64,000 bases of DNA from Leucaena leucocephala (GCA_037074615.1 CM073542.1:18244001-18308000), one strand, 5' to 3'. Positions 1 through 11,874 are shown, counted from the first letter of the stretch. Notes: generated from the sequence alone by a model not told the origin. Made by a program: numbers and translations.

Positions 1-1605
1 ATGGAAGTGTGTTCCCTTGGAGATAGCCTTTAGCCTTCCTAGTCTACTAATAATATGGAGTTAAATCGAATGTAAATGATAAGCCAACAACTGGCTAGCT
101 TCTTGCAATCAATTTCACAACTGTGTAGGTCATAGGTAAGGTAAAAATCATCCGGATAAGAAAAGTAAATAATGAATTAATTCCTATCAACATGCACAAC
201 TATTCTCTATCATGGAATCAATTGAATCAAATATAAACAATGACTAACTCGGCCAAATTGATAGTTCAATTCAAATTCAGAATTAAGAAGAGAAAGTCTA
301 ACTCGGTCTAACAAAAATTAATTACCAACTGATCTTATGTAACTCAAAGCTTAAGTTTCATAATTAATCATATTAGAGTTTTGAAATACAAATTGATATT
401 CAACTAGCATATCTCAATTATCATTATGTCTAAGCAATAAGAATTTGAACTCCCTTGTGCAGATTAAAGACTCTGGCTTTGCTGATCTCCAATTGAATAC
501 AACTGAATTAGCCACGCATCATTGAATCAATTCCTGCTATGAAGTTGTGAGCAGAGGAATCCATAGAAGAAACAGAGATTAAGTGATAAAGTAGAGAAGA
601 TCAAATGCATAAATTGGAATAGAGAAGAAGCAGGAATTTTGCTGTAGGAAGATGATTGAGAAAGAATGGAATGGAATGGAATTGGGAGAGAGAACTGAAG
701 TTAATTTAGAGATGCATAGAAGATTCAGTCCATTGTGTCGAGCCTTTGTTTTTTGTCAAGTTTTTGTGTGGCTCTTTGAATGGATGATCTACTCCATAGA
801 TTGGTTGGATATATATCCAGGTCTGTCAGTGAATGCATCTGTTATGTATATGTGTATGGTGAATGCTAGCTTGGAAAATATCATTAGCTCCTATCCCACG
901 TGTTGTTCTCTCATCCAACTAACTGTGAAACTGTAATAAGTTCCTTCCTCCTTAGCCAGCTATCAAAACTAACTCCTCTATTACATTCTAACTGCCTCCA
1001 TTTTGTTGCAACCATTTAAACCATCTGGTGGTTAATAAGCAGCATTTCCCTATAAAAATATTAAAACATATTACTTATTTCCACCAATAATATCCAAGAA
1101 TTATGTCAATTAATTTCTAATTGTTCTAATTTAATATTATTTATTAATTGCCCAAAATAATAGACTTCATTGCCAAAATTGATGATAAAACTCTCTTTTA
1201 ATACACTAAAACCTCTATAAGAATAAGGTTTATCAATTCCCTCACACTAAGTTTTTGCACTTTGGGCAAAATTATGGATCAAAATTGAAATTCTAACACA
1301 TTATATTAAGCAAGATTAGCAAAATAAATAACATAAGTGCTTGCAATCATCGTTCTTCTCCTTTTCATTGGCAACAATCTATACTAATCTCATATCAATT
1401 ATTAAATGATGTGTTAGAAAGGCTGAATGATGAAATGGAAATTAATGTCAATGATTAATGAAATGCTGCACATGTTCATCCTTCAAGCTATTTCTATTTT
1501 GACCACAATACCACTTATATGGCTGCATGAAAATAATCAATCAACAACAATTCATTATTTAACCTTTTCATAATTGAATTGAACTAGCTCTTCTATCTTG
1601 TCATT
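1..1605 (-). repeat. Left (3') LTR of the gypsy relic, incomplete
   Basis: Bases 1-178 are the proven part, as they repeat at 4771-4948. The remainder up to the polypyrimidine tract is assigned by position only. About 225 bp of the LTR should lie before the window, judging from the right copy, which starts at 4539. The interval is AT-rich and I see no convincing gene in it. A 94-codon frame at 652-936 has no recognisable motif and is not reported. Confidence 0.45.
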
Positions 1606-1610
1606 TAGTC

Positions 1611-1695
1611 TCCTTCTTTTTTCCTTTTCTTTTTCCACTTTTTTTTCTTTCTTTCTACTCTTTTTTTTTCATTTTCTTTTTTTTCCTCTTTCATT
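1611..1695 (-). other. Polypurine tract region of the gypsy relic
   Basis: A stretch of almost pure C/T on the plus strand (purines on the element's sense strand) sits between the protease remnant and the left LTR. That is where a polypurine tract, the primer for second-strand synthesis, is expected. It is much longer than the usual 10-20 bases, so the exact priming site cannot be set. Confidence 0.4.
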
Positions 1696-1768
1696 TTCCA
1701 CTTTGAGCCAGTGAGAAATAACATTGAGATTCAAATATTTAACAAATTGTTACAACACTAACATTATC

Positions 1769-2367
1769 TCATTGCTGCTCAAGAATAATGGCACACTCAT
1801 TTTCAAGTAAAGTATGAATCATATTAAGTCCTAGGAGAGAATAATCCTCATGTGAGTGTCTCATCATTTTATACATGTTAAATTGAATTATGTTCCCACT
1901 AAATTCCATTTTAATAATTACATCTTTCATGCAAATCATAGTGTTAGCTGTCCTCAAGAATGACCTTCCTAGAATAAGAGTACTATCATTAAGAGACTCA
2001 TTTGACATACCAAAATATAAAAGTCAGCAGGAAAAATAAGGTCTTTAGCTTGAACTAAAATGTCTTATAAGATTCCCTTAGGATTTCTAATACTCTTATC
2101 AGCCAATTGAACTAATACACTAATGGGTTTAATCAAGTTCACTACTAAAGCATGATAAACTGAACTAGGCATCACATTAATAGCAGCACCTAAGTATAAT
2201 AATGCTCTAGAAACAATTATCTTACCATTTGTACAAGGAATAGAAAATATACCTAGATCTTGACATTTAACTAGAAGTTGAGCTTTGAAGAGTACAAAAA
2301 CATTAGGTCCTACTTGTACCAGTTCATTAGGTTTGTATCTTCTCTTGTGTGTACAAATGTCCTTCAA
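1769..2367 (-). pseudogene. Gypsy aspartic protease remnant
   Basis: Two adjacent minus-strand frames (2367-2065 and 2008-1769) encode a retropepsin-like segment. The family signature around the catalytic aspartate is normally a DLGA motif followed by INVMP. Here it reads YLGAAINVMPSSVY, so the catalytic Asp is replaced by Tyr and the protease cannot be active. The second frame has the LILGRSFLRTAN motif typical of the C-terminal half of plant gypsy proteases. A frame break near 2010-2060 separates them. Nothing resembling reverse transcriptase follows before the polypurine tract. Confidence 0.75.
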
Positions 2368-2457
2368 ATACTTTGCATATTCTAGTACTCTTTAAACTGA
2401 CTCCAACATAGGCATATTCACTTCAATCTTGTTGAAAAGATCAATGACTTCTTTGTT

Positions 2458-4049
2458 CTATTTTTCCAAAGTTGTCTTCTTACTACTCATGAATGCACTT
2501 GGAAAGGGTAAATCCTTCAAATTCACTTCTTTCTCAGATGAACTAGAGGTTGTTTCTTGCTGCTTAAGCTCTAAATTAACGGTTGATTGTATTGCTTTAG
2601 TTGTATCAACTCTAGAATTATCTACTTCATAATCCATAGTCTTCCTTACTGTTTGACAGTTCACAACCTTCATAATCTTGTGCATAATTGATTTGACTTT
2701 CTATAAGATCAAATGTAACATTTTTCTTCCTAAGGAGTTGAGCTTCCTTCTTGCTTTTAGACTTTTTGATGGTATTCCTCATTAGATTGCTAGAATCAGT
2801 TTCTATATCACCTTCCTCTTTATTTCTAGTATCTGTCACTTGCTCCCCAACTTGTTTTCCACTTCTCAAACTTATGGCATGCAAAGTTTTTGGGTTAATG
2901 ACAGTGTTATAAGGAAGAGTGCCATCATTCTGAGCTCAGTATTAGTTTAAGTTGTCAGACAACTGAGTTATATAACCAGATAGATTATAATTTTTAATCT
3001 CCCATTGTTCTATCCTCTTTTCCATTGATGCCATTCTAGCATATGATGTAGTAGTCTGGTTGTCAATTTTATCCACTTTAGAATTGAGATTAGTTATTCC
3101 TTTCAAGATTTGAGCTAACTCCCCATTGCCTGCTTGCTTCTTTGTTAGGTACTAAAGCCCTTGAATCATTTGATTGTTGTATAAATCTCATATTTTGTCC
3201 AGTACCTTGCCCATAAGCATTCTCCCATCCTCTTTGAGGTGGCATGTCTAGGATAGATCCATTAGCTACAGCATCAGTAATATCTTTAGTATAAGGCTTC
3301 ATACCTTCATAGAAATATTGAATAAGCCACTGTTAAGGAATTTGGTGATGTAGGCACTTTGTCAACATCCTTATGAATCTGGTCTAGTTATTCTCCTCTA
3401 TTATGAGTGACATTGTAAATCTCTTTCTTCATTTTTGTAGTTCTTGAGGATGAAAAATATTTTTCTAGGAAGACCTTCTTCAATTGATCCCAAGTAAACA
3501 TAGCATAATGTTGAGGAAGTGTTCTCAGCCATTCTTTTGCTCGGCCTTCAACAAAGAAATGAAATACAGTTCTTAGAACCTCTTCCAAAGAAGCATTGGG
3601 TGATCTAAGAGCTGAACATGTTTGATATAAATCCTGTAAATAATGGTGTGGATCATCTCCTGTAAGACCATAAAATTTTGGAATCTGATTCAGTAATGAG
3701 TTTTATGTTCAAAAGTAGCAGTCTCATTATAAAATCCATAAAGGTTATAATCCACAACAAAATTATTAAGTTCTCTTATGCTTCTTGTTTCAACACCGTT
3801 ATTAGCATGCATATTAGGATTATTTTCAGCTTGTTGTTCCATGTGATTTTCTCCCCTACCATTCATATTTACGTCATTCTCTTCCATATTTCCTACCACC
3901 AAATGATTATCAACTAGTGTACAATCAATTTCAATTGAGCTAGCACTTGTTTGTAATTTTTTAAGATTCCTTAAAGTACAATTTATTTGCCAATCAATTT
4001 CAATTAAAGGTTCTTTTGAGCTTTTGGTCATGCAAGTTACATTCAACAA
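2458..4049 (-). pseudogene. Gypsy gag remnant
   Basis: Several minus-strand frames in sequence (4049-3690, 3588-3388, 3302-3090, 2884-2458) form a broken capsid gene. The clearest part is 3588-3388, with FHFFVEGRAKEWLRTLP followed by TWDQLKKVFLEKYF, the conserved core of plant Ty3/gypsy gag (retrotransposon gag family). The later part is rich in Lys, Glu and Ser and includes HAISLRSGK, a motif common just before the protease in these elements. Stops and frameshifts separate the segments. No clear CCHC zinc knuckle was found. Confidence 0.75.
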
Positions 4050-4517
4050 TCATACATCAGCAATTATAATGCAAAATCTCTAGAAATTGAGAATAAGCAC
4101 ACAATGACAGTAGAAAACACTAAGGTCGCGACACACTGACTTCAGGTTGTGACTAAAAAACACAGAGAACAACAAGCGCGACAAAACAACTTTAAGTCGT
4201 GACTGGTAGTCACAGAGAGCAAAATTTTTGAACTCAGGATTTTTGGTCTCGACCAATTGTCACTTTGGTTGCGAATAAAAATCATAAAGAGCAATTTCTT
4301 GAAATTAGAAACTTTTGGTTGTGACCAGAAAGCACTCCGTTCATGACCAAAAATTACAAAGACTCACCAGCAAATATCAATTTAGTTTAGTTATGACAAT
4401 ACATGTTACAGGTCATGACTTCTAAACATAGAACACTAAATCCGTAGAAAATTGAAATTATACTTTTTATGTTTTCTTTGCCTAAAGGATTGCTTAGGAA
4501 ACCTTAACAAGTAAGGC

Positions 4518-4535
4518 TCCCCGTCAATGACGCCA
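4518..4535 (-). other. Primer-binding site, gypsy relic
   Basis: On the minus strand the sequence TGGCGTCATTGACGGGGA lies 3 bases after the LTR end. It differs at three positions from the TGGCGCCGTTGCCGGGGA form widely found in plant gypsy elements primed by tRNA-Asp. Its position between LTR and gag supports the call. Confidence 0.7.
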
Positions 4536-4538
4536 TTT

Positions 4539-4950
4539 TGATAACTGTCGTTCTAAGTATCAAAAGAAACTAAGTTAACCTATAGTAAAGAGAAGCTAAC
4601 CTAAATTGATTGACAAGGAGCCAAATGAATTCAGTTCCTAGTAATTCTTTAAGCCGCAAATTAACAAATTATCCAAATGAATTGATGAAAGAATTGATTG
4701 AGAGCTTCAGAATTTAAATTCCTAAAACTATTATTTATTATTTTAATGTTGATGATGAGGTTATCAATTGATGGAAGTATGTTCCCTTGGAGATAGCCTT
4801 TAGCCTTCCTAGTCTACTAATAATATGAAGTTAAACCGAATGTAAATGATAAGCCAATAACTCGCTAGCTTCTTGCAATCAATCTCACAACTGTGTAATT
4901 CAAAGGCAAGGTAAAAATCATCCAGATAAGAAAAGTAAATGATGAATTGC
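4539..4950 (-). repeat. Right (5') LTR of the gypsy relic, truncated
   Basis: It starts with TG on the plus strand (CA on the sense strand) next to the primer-binding site. Bases 4771-4948 match window positions 1-178. Similarity ends abruptly at about 4949, where copia gag sequence begins, so the outer part of this LTR is missing. Confidence 0.65.
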
Positions 4951-5328
4951 TTCATATCGCCAATACCTGTAAGCCTCACAGCACATAGTTCAGATATGTT
5001 GGCACCATCCATCTGCTCGTCTGTCAACTCGAATTTCTTATCTAAGGCTTCCAGGCATCCTTTGGTCACTTAGGGACTACTTCCCTAATACTTCTAGTGA
5101 TCTTTTGTTATATAAGCAGAAGAGATAAGTGGTTAATCCGCTCCCACATATTATACATTTCCTTTGCCTCTCTGTCATCAGAGGCATCATTAGGTCTTAG
5201 AGGTTTTTCATACCTTAAGGCATAATCTAAGTCTAAGAAACCGAGCTATAACAAAAAATATCTCTCCAATCAGCATAATTAATGTTGACATCTAAGATTA
5301 TTTTGTTGCTTACATCAGCCATAATCAT
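4950..5328 (-). pseudogene. Copia gag N-terminal fragment (UBN2-like)
   Basis: Read on the minus strand from an ATG at 5328, this gives a Met-Ala-Asp start and a region resembling ALRYEKPLRPNDASDDRE and MYNMWERINHLSLLL. It then gives TKGCLEALDKKFELTDEQ, the pattern of Ty1/copia gag (UBN2 family). It contains stops and frame breaks. The reading is cut at 4950 by the gypsy LTR. The Met is preceded by a pyrimidine tract and TTGCAG, so it may sit just after an intron 3' end in the leader. Together with the primer-binding site at 7185 and LTR at 7200 it probably belongs to one element. Confidence 0.6.
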
Positions 5329-5602
5329 GGAGGCAACAATTAGATCTGCAAGATAGAACATAAACATACAAATAAGCTCACGAGTTAAAATTTAAAACAA
5401 TCACAAGTCACTATGCCATGTATGCATACTTAACTCAAATGTAGCATGAAAGCAATATAAATACGTATTATCAATGTATACCTGTGGGCAAAGGCATTAG
5501 CATAGCATGTATTTATCTCAAATGAAAGAATTATAACGCATTCGTAATTTTCCAATACCTATGGGTTAATTAAAAAATAACAAGGCCATTCTATCCCACC
5601 CT

Positions 5603-6062
5603 AATTAAATGTACAATTATGAGATATCTACCTATGGGCAAAGATAAATCATAACTATACATTTAATTATAAATGATATTTCAAATCTATATGTGATTAA
5701 TGAATGCATATAACAAATTCAATAAACAAGGATGCTATGACTACTCCTCAAAGAATTGCACGCTACCCACAAATATCATTCATGTACATTGAAAGTCCAA
5801 ATATGCACAACTCAATGGAGCAATTAATTCTCCTATAATTAAATATACAATTATGAGATATTTACCTGTGGATAAAGATAAATCATAACTATATATTTAA
5901 TTACAATTGATATTTTAAATCTATTTGTGATTAATTAATGCATGCAACAAAAATGAACAAGGATGTTGTGGCTACTCGTAAAATTGCATGCTAATTACAA
6001 ATATCATTAATGAGTATATAAATCTAAATATGCATAACATAATGGAGCATTTAATAAATTAA
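5603..6062. repeat. Tandem duplication, 234-bp period, two copies
   Basis: The segment starting AATTAAATGTACAATTATGA at 5603 recurs at 5837 with the same order of landmarks: a TACCT(A/G)TGG motif, TTTAATTA, AAACAAGGATG, and AATATCATT. Scattered substitutions and small indels show it is old. Similar TACCTGTGGGCAAAG pieces at 5479-5560 suggest a third, more degraded unit upstream. Confidence 0.75.
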
Positions 6063-6554
6063 TTTAATCAACAAATATGACTAAATAATTTAATTTAAAT
6101 TGTCCCACTATTCCATACACCCAAAAAATATTTAATAAATTAATTTCAATTCAAAGAATTTTTATAAAAATTAAATAGTTAATTTAATTGATAAGTGAAA
6201 AATTAATATATAAAATAGAAAATTAAATAACATAAAAATTAAAATTTATAAATACCTTTTCAAATAAAAATTAAAATAATAGAGAAATTAATATAAATAT
6301 TTATGGTGTATATAATAGTAATTAAAAGAATATATTAAATTAAAAGGAATTTAATTTAATTTGAATAAAATATTTTAGAAAATCAAATAAAATGGCTTAA
6401 AATAATTTTCTAAAAATAAAATAAAGTATCTCATATACAAAAGTCTAAAATAAATTCTAAAATATTTTTCCCGAAACAAAACAAAAATGTCTAAATCTAA
6501 AGTGGCATCGGCCTTCTAAAACATATAGATGGCCCAAAAAATAGGTCCGAAAGC

Positions 6555-6559
<5 letters not shown>

Positions 6560-6585
<26 letters not shown>

Positions 6586-6586
6586 T
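6560..6586. repeat. AT dinucleotide microsatellite
   Basis: About 13 consecutive TA units, uninterrupted. Confidence 0.9.
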
Positions 6587-7184
6587 GGCATAGCCCAAAC
6601 AGATTTAAGGAAAAAACTGACGGTCCAATGCTTTCCGGCCCAACAAGTTCTTCTTAGCAAAAATAATAATTATAATAATAATAATTTGGCCCAGAATATG
6701 CATGAACAAATCAAAATAAAAACAAAATATATATGTATATTTTGATAGCTCAAAATGACGACCCGAAATTGAAACTGCACAAAGTTTTTTTTTTTTGTTA
6801 ACTTAAAAGCATATGGCCCAAATGCATACAAGTAGGTATTGAACAAGGATTTGACGGGAATTAAATCCCCAGTAGCAGTGACTCTGCAATTCAAGATGGA
6901 AATGCCAATAGGTCTGCACCGTTTCAAAGAGCCACGGCTTGGTGCTTGCTTGCTCTGGCTGAGTGCTCAACGTCATACCCTTCGCTATGAATCCTTTGTC
7001 TCTGAGTTAAGTATTACAGGCGATAGAGATCTCTCTCTCGCCATCACAGAAAGAAAAAATAGTTAAAAAAATCAAAATAAAACAAATTATGATCTCTAGA
7101 GTTCTATTTATCCCATATTCATCTCATATTGTTACTGATGATAATGAAAAAATCAACAAGCAAAGTAAGGGATATCTCAAACAA

Positions 7185-7197
7185 GGCTCTAATACCA
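7185..7197 (-). other. Primer-binding site, copia type
   Basis: The minus strand reads TGGTATTAGAGCC, one change from TGGTATCAGAGCC, the initiator-Met-tRNA primer site of most plant copia elements. It lies two bases from an LTR end (ACA on the sense strand). Confidence 0.75.
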
Positions 7198-7199
7198 TA

Positions 7200-7669
7200 T
7201 GTTATAATATAACTATCTCAAACATAATATAATCAATTCAGATTATAATATATATATAAGTATAAAACCTATATGAGATATAACAGAAGATTTAAAGTTA
7301 CCTCTCACTATTAGCTTGATTGATATGAGAAGAATTGGAACTCAAATCAGATACATGTCAATCAAATAACATTGTAAGATAAATAATAGGTTTTTCTAGC
7401 TGATGATTAGGCACAATGATGTCAATATGTGTACTACCGTCACTAGTGGTGAACCTTCGAGAGTGAGTTGAGAAAATAGGCTATCGCTCTAAACTTAGAA
7501 AAATATCGCACGATAAAACTAAATGGTTAATTTCCACCATCAGAAAATTAACCTTAATAAACTGAATCAATAACCCACCTTGGATTAGGCCCAATTATTA
7601 CATGTCATATTCAAAAATATTTATTAATTATCTTAATTAATATTTAAATAGGTTATATTATAATAAATA
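7200..7669 (-). repeat. Copia LTR, 470 bp, flanked by PBS and PPT
   Basis: The left end starts TGTTATAATATAAC next to the primer-binding site. The right end contains GGTTATATTATAATA, an imperfect inverted copy, and is followed by TCTCCCAC (sense GTGGGAGA), the usual copia polypurine tract. An LTR normally has only one of these on its inner side and host DNA on the other. Having both suggests an LTR shared by two internal regions. The right border is an inference. Confidence 0.5.
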
Positions 7670-9574
7670 TCTCCCACTACAGTGATCTAATGTTGGGACA
7701 ATGGTTAATGGAGGACAGAAGTAGCGATGACACAAATCTAAGGTACAACATTTCTGGCTGTGTTTGGCTGTGAAACATTGTAATCTAGATGGATTCTTGC
7801 CACCAAGGAGGGTCGTGGTAGCGGCATGGCGATCTGATATCGAAAGATGGTGAATTGATGTTAAGAGTGTCGATACTGTGGTTTACGAAACTATTAGGGT
7901 TTAAGGGTTGTTTGGCTTACTCAAAAGCACAGGGAGAGTTGAGAACCTAATTGACATAAAACAAATAAGAAGAAGAGAAATTATAAAGATCAAGAAAGAG
8001 AGAGGATAGAGAAGAGATAACTATAGCTCTCAATAATTTATTGAAGTCTACTTACCATCATAAAACTGATTAAAGGAGTAATTAATAATAATAGTAAATC
8101 CTAAATTTAATCTAAATTATATCCTAATAATAATCATAAAGTTAATAAGTTAAAGGTACATATTAAATGCATAAGAGTAAAGATAAATAATTCCATTATT
8201 CCTTATCTCATATTCCATCAACCCCTTTTTAAATTTCAAAAATAAATATTACTTATTAAATAACTAATGATTTAATATTATAATTAGATGTTTAAATTCA
8301 AATAGATTAAACTTCATTTCATTATAATTGAGTAGCAAGTAAAAAAAATAAATAAAGACACGACTGTTTCTATTTTCTTCAATATGAGAGAGAGAGGCAA
8401 GTAAGTTGGATGAAAATAAAAGTCTCATAATGTGAATAGTGCAAATTGCTATAAATTGTATTAACTATAAATATATTTAGTCTTAATCTGCATAAAGTTT
8501 TAAGTAAACTTATTGTTTATTGATTTAGGATCAATTTTATTATATATATGGAGGGATCCCTTGCGGAATCAAACAACGACAGAGAGGAAGATCCTCTTAA
8601 GAGTGAAGACAAACGGGAAAAAAGTACATATTTTAAGTGATTTTTTTAGCAAAATATTATAAGTGAATTAAAATATGCGTAGACCAAACAATTCAGAAAA
8701 TGCCATGAGATGTTGCCTCTTTCTCTTCACTTTGTGACAGATCCCTTGTCTCGATAAATTCATTATCCATATATAACTCTTGAAAGTGGATGACACTTTA
8801 TTGTGCTTTCTCTTATACGACCTGTCCTAATGTGTCAAGGTGCTTAATTAAGATTTTCTCTAATAGCCCCTGGTAGGAAGAATTAATTGAGAAAAGGAAA
8901 GAAAGGGAATAGTCAGGAAGAGAATGGAAAAATTTTAAGTTGACAATATACATGTTTAGTATGCATTGAAATGAAAAATGGTCTAACAGAAAAATTTATC
9001 CTTCTTAGGTTGAAATGATGATGTAATGGGAAGTAGCGAATTCCAAGGGTAAATAACTTTAATGCTCTTGATTTAAAATAATTATTCTTTTAGTCATATT
9101 TATAGAAAAAAGAAAGAGTGTTTAGTTTAATCTTATTTATGAGGTAGAGAGATAATTGTTTTATATGAATGTACAATTTTACTATTTATTTAATTATATT
9201 AATTTTATTTCTAATGGGTGTAGCGTATATTAAATAAGAGTAAAATAAGAAAATTGTTGAATTTTATGGTATAGTTAATGAGGTTTAATGTTCTTTTTAG
9301 TCTGTATAAAATATGTTAGAAGTGAATTATAAATAGGATAAGATAAGTAGTTTTTTGCTATTTTTAATATAAATTTAAAAATGATTATAGTTAATTATTA
9401 GTGAAGTAATATATCAAAATAAGTATTAAAAATGATTTTGATTATTATTCATAATTATAAAGACAATTAATATCATCAATAAATTTAATAAATAAAAAAT
9501 AATAATACATTAATAATGATAAATTTAGTTATTACCAGTAATCAAATCTCACGTGTTATGATTTACTTTATTTT
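7670..9574. other. AT-rich DNA, no recognisable gene
   Basis: The first part may be the 3' untranslated end of another copia element, because a polypurine-like tract (7670-7677) borders it. A 30-codon frame from 8548 (Met-Glu-Gly-Ser start, acidic) has no recognised relative. Nothing else is interpretable. Confidence 0.4.
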
Positions 9575-9622
9575 CACCATCACCATCACCATCACCATCA
9601 CCATCACCATCACCATCACCAT
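9575..9622. repeat. CACCAT hexanucleotide microsatellite, 8 units
   Basis: Eight perfect copies of CACCAT in a row. In one frame it would read as alternating His codons and in another as Thr-Ile. There is no gene context, so it is taken as a simple repeat. Confidence 0.95.
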
Positions 9623-10321
9623 GCAGATGAAGAAGAGGGATAATTTGAAGAGCAAAGGTTCTCACCAAAAGGGGTGGGAACTAATTTTTCTTTATGTAGG
9701 TGAAAATTGGTTCTCAAGGGAAATTGACTTCTCGAAAAATCGCCCAACCAGTTAACGTAACAAGCGCAGGAAAATATGGGGTTTTTTTCCCACGTTGGAT
9801 TTGACTCTACCCATGGGCCCTCACTGTAGCCCATCATGCAACTGATGAGAGATAGACATAGAATGGTAGGACCATTTGATAGATAAAACTTACCAATGAA
9901 TTTATCTAATGGATTACTTGGTTGAATGCGAGTATTCAATATTACTTGAAATTGATGTTGTATGTATGCTTAATATTTGGAAAGTAACAATGCTACAAAA
10001 TTGTTCATAATTGTAAAGTTATTTTTTTTAATAATTGACCATTTTAAACCATCAACTTTATGAGCGACATAAATTGCTTAACGTGAATATTTGACTATTC
10101 AAAACTGTTAAATATAATATATCATAATTGACAGTTGTAATGATTAAAACTGTTATATTATAAAGCTATTTTAATTTAACTTTTAAAGTTACAGCACAAT
10201 AAATACACATAAACAATTATAACTTATTTTGTTATATGTATAAACTAGTGATTCTGCTATATGATATTAGTTCGAATATATAACTACTAACTTTATATTC
10301 CTATATAACCAAAAGAGAAGG
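9623..10321. other. AT-rich DNA, no recognisable gene
   Basis: Short open frames exist on both strands at 9616-9939, but none has a motif or splice context that I recognise. Confidence 0.4.
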
Positions 10322-10423
10322 CTATATTAGATGTACCTACATTTTTACTAAATTTTTAATTTAGTATATGCGTTTTTATCTTTTAGTTAAATCGTGTAAT
10401 TTTACTCTACTAGTATAATTAAT

Positions 10424-10762
10424 TGAAGGTTTCGGGCGTACCTAGAATCCTTTGCTTAACTCACTGGATACCCACACGAGGACTAGAACACTACGGAAGG
10501 CTCTTGGTCACGTTTACATGGCAAATGCACTTTGAGGAATAATAAAAATAGAGCGTCAGAAACAGAGAAGTATTGTTCTTCAACCAACAACATTTCTGTC
10601 CGTGTATGCACATATATATAGCCTGTGGGGAGGGGAGTTAGATAACCGTATCTAACTCCCTCATTTCAAATTCAAATGTTCCCTCGGTTCTCATGTAAAT
10701 GGCTCTCTGTTTCCCATCGGTCGAGTCTGATCCACCATGGGTGGATCGCCCGTTTCCTTACA
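10424..10762 (-). repeat. 3' LTR of copia element 1
   Basis: 339 bp, plus-strand ends TGAAGG...TTACA. It contains a perfect 12-bp inverted repeat at 10633-10660 beside a TATA-like run, shared with the other LTR. Confidence 0.95.
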
Positions 10763-10772
10763 TCTCCCACTC
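10763..10772 (-). other. Polypurine tract of copia element 1
   Basis: Sense GAGTGGGAGA directly abuts the 3' LTR, the standard place and style for copia elements. Confidence 0.8.
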
Positions 10773-11874
10773 ACACATGGTGGATTAGATATTATGGCTC
10801 AAATCTCATTTTCTTCCTTCTTTCATACTAGGTACTTTGACGTGACCGCGTAGGCATGACATCTCCTTTCGGGCGTTTGTACTAGAAATCCCTTTTTCAG
10901 AGACCAGCACAAAGCAACCCTTGAGTGCAGCTTGATCAGAATAAGTTATGGTTCCTGGATGTCCTAGATTTGCTCGTATACACTTTTCTCAAGGCTAATC
11001 TAATCCCTCTTGATTCAGTTTATAACCCAGATAGCCTTCCACTTATACATAGTATCCACACTTATGAAATCAACAAAATAATATCACAAGGGACTGGTCA
11101 CAGACACTAGCATGGATATGTATATTCTGGCAATCTTTCTTTCGCCCATATATCGTTTTGATATGAATCAACCGCTTTCCTAGCATAATACCTTTGGTTC
11201 ATATATAATTTTAACCATAGGACATATACTAAAGTAGCAATCACTGAAACATACCTCCATAATATTGTCAAAGTCAAAGGACATTAATGAAAGGATTATA
11301 CCTTTCTGAAACTCACACAACAATGAAGCAGGGATTGATTCACTTGCTTTCCATTTGCGATTCTTTAGAACATGTGGTATGAATCACATGTTACGGTGTT
11401 CCTCTTATGCTTAAAGAGTGTATGTCATTTTGATTCTATCAATCACACCGTACATACTTAAGTCTAGACACTCATAGTATCTAAACCCAAACTCTTCAAT
11501 TATATTCACATAATATGACGTCAATTTTTGAAGAATTTGTCATCTGGCAACAGGTTTTATGGATGTGGGAATCCATTGTTCAATCTATACCCTTACTCAT
11601 GGATCTTATCTTGACTCACTGCACTTTTAAGCCAATGCGACACTTATTGTGTTTCTTCTCTACCATATCAGCACTCTTGCTATTTTACTGGTGAACACAT
11701 GTCTCATCTTTGAACGCTTCTATAGCATCAAAGGCGGTTGCTCATGTGAGAGAGCTACCTCTTTCAACCTGTACGACATACTAGACATTGTATACTTTTA
11801 TCCAAACATATAATTAATAATAAATGACATGATATCATTAATAAAAACAAAAGTATTACATACAGTCTGCAACT
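10773..11874 (-). other. 3' non-coding region of copia element 1
   Basis: About 1.1 kb between the pol stop and the polypurine tract. Related sequence follows pol in elements 2 (30421-31522) and 3 (36433-37544), so it is a family trait and not a later insertion. No reading frame is shared among the three copies. Confidence 0.7.

Larger units (their letters stand above)
1..4950 (-). mobile_element. Ty3/gypsy retrotransposon relic, gag-protease only
   Basis: This is a decayed LTR retrotransposon read on the minus strand. Its order from high to low coordinates is LTR piece, primer-binding site, gag, protease, polypurine tract, LTR. Positions 1-178 match 4771-4948 with about 12 mismatches counted by eye, as expected for the two LTRs. 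No reverse transcriptase, RNase H or integrase lies between the protease (ends about 1769) and the polypurine tract (about 1611-1695). The primer-binding site and the gag style point to the Athila/Tat group, which is an inference. The right LTR stops at about 4950, where a copia gag begins, so one element cut the other or they were joined by deletion. The left LTR runs out of the window. Confidence 0.7.
5329..7184 (-). other. Long leader of the copia fragment, no gene
   Basis: About 1.85 kb lies between the primer-binding site and gag. It holds a 234-bp tandem duplication, an AT dinucleotide run and one less AT-rich block at 6839-7066. The block encodes short frames on both strands, none with a motif I recognise. 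If the LTR and gag belong together, the leader is unusually long for a copia element. Confidence 0.4.

Noticed and set aside
652..936. 94-codon open frame
   Set aside because: No motif, low-complexity hydrophobic composition, and it lies within the likely gypsy LTR.
6839..7066. Less AT-rich block considered as a host exon
   Set aside because: Neither strand gives a recognised domain, and its place in a copia leader offers a simpler explanation. Kept only as a low-interest note.
8548..8640. Small acidic 30-codon frame starting Met-Glu-Gly-Ser
   Set aside because: Too short, no homology that I can name, no supporting exon or promoter.
9575..9622. CACCAT repeat that reads as a run of His codons, like an affinity tag
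   Set aside because: It sits in AT-rich plant DNA with no vector sequence, no gene and no start in that frame. A hexanucleotide microsatellite explains it.
9516..9939. Overlapping frames on both strands near the microsatellite
   Set aside because: Driven by the repeat and by chance; no motif or splice context.
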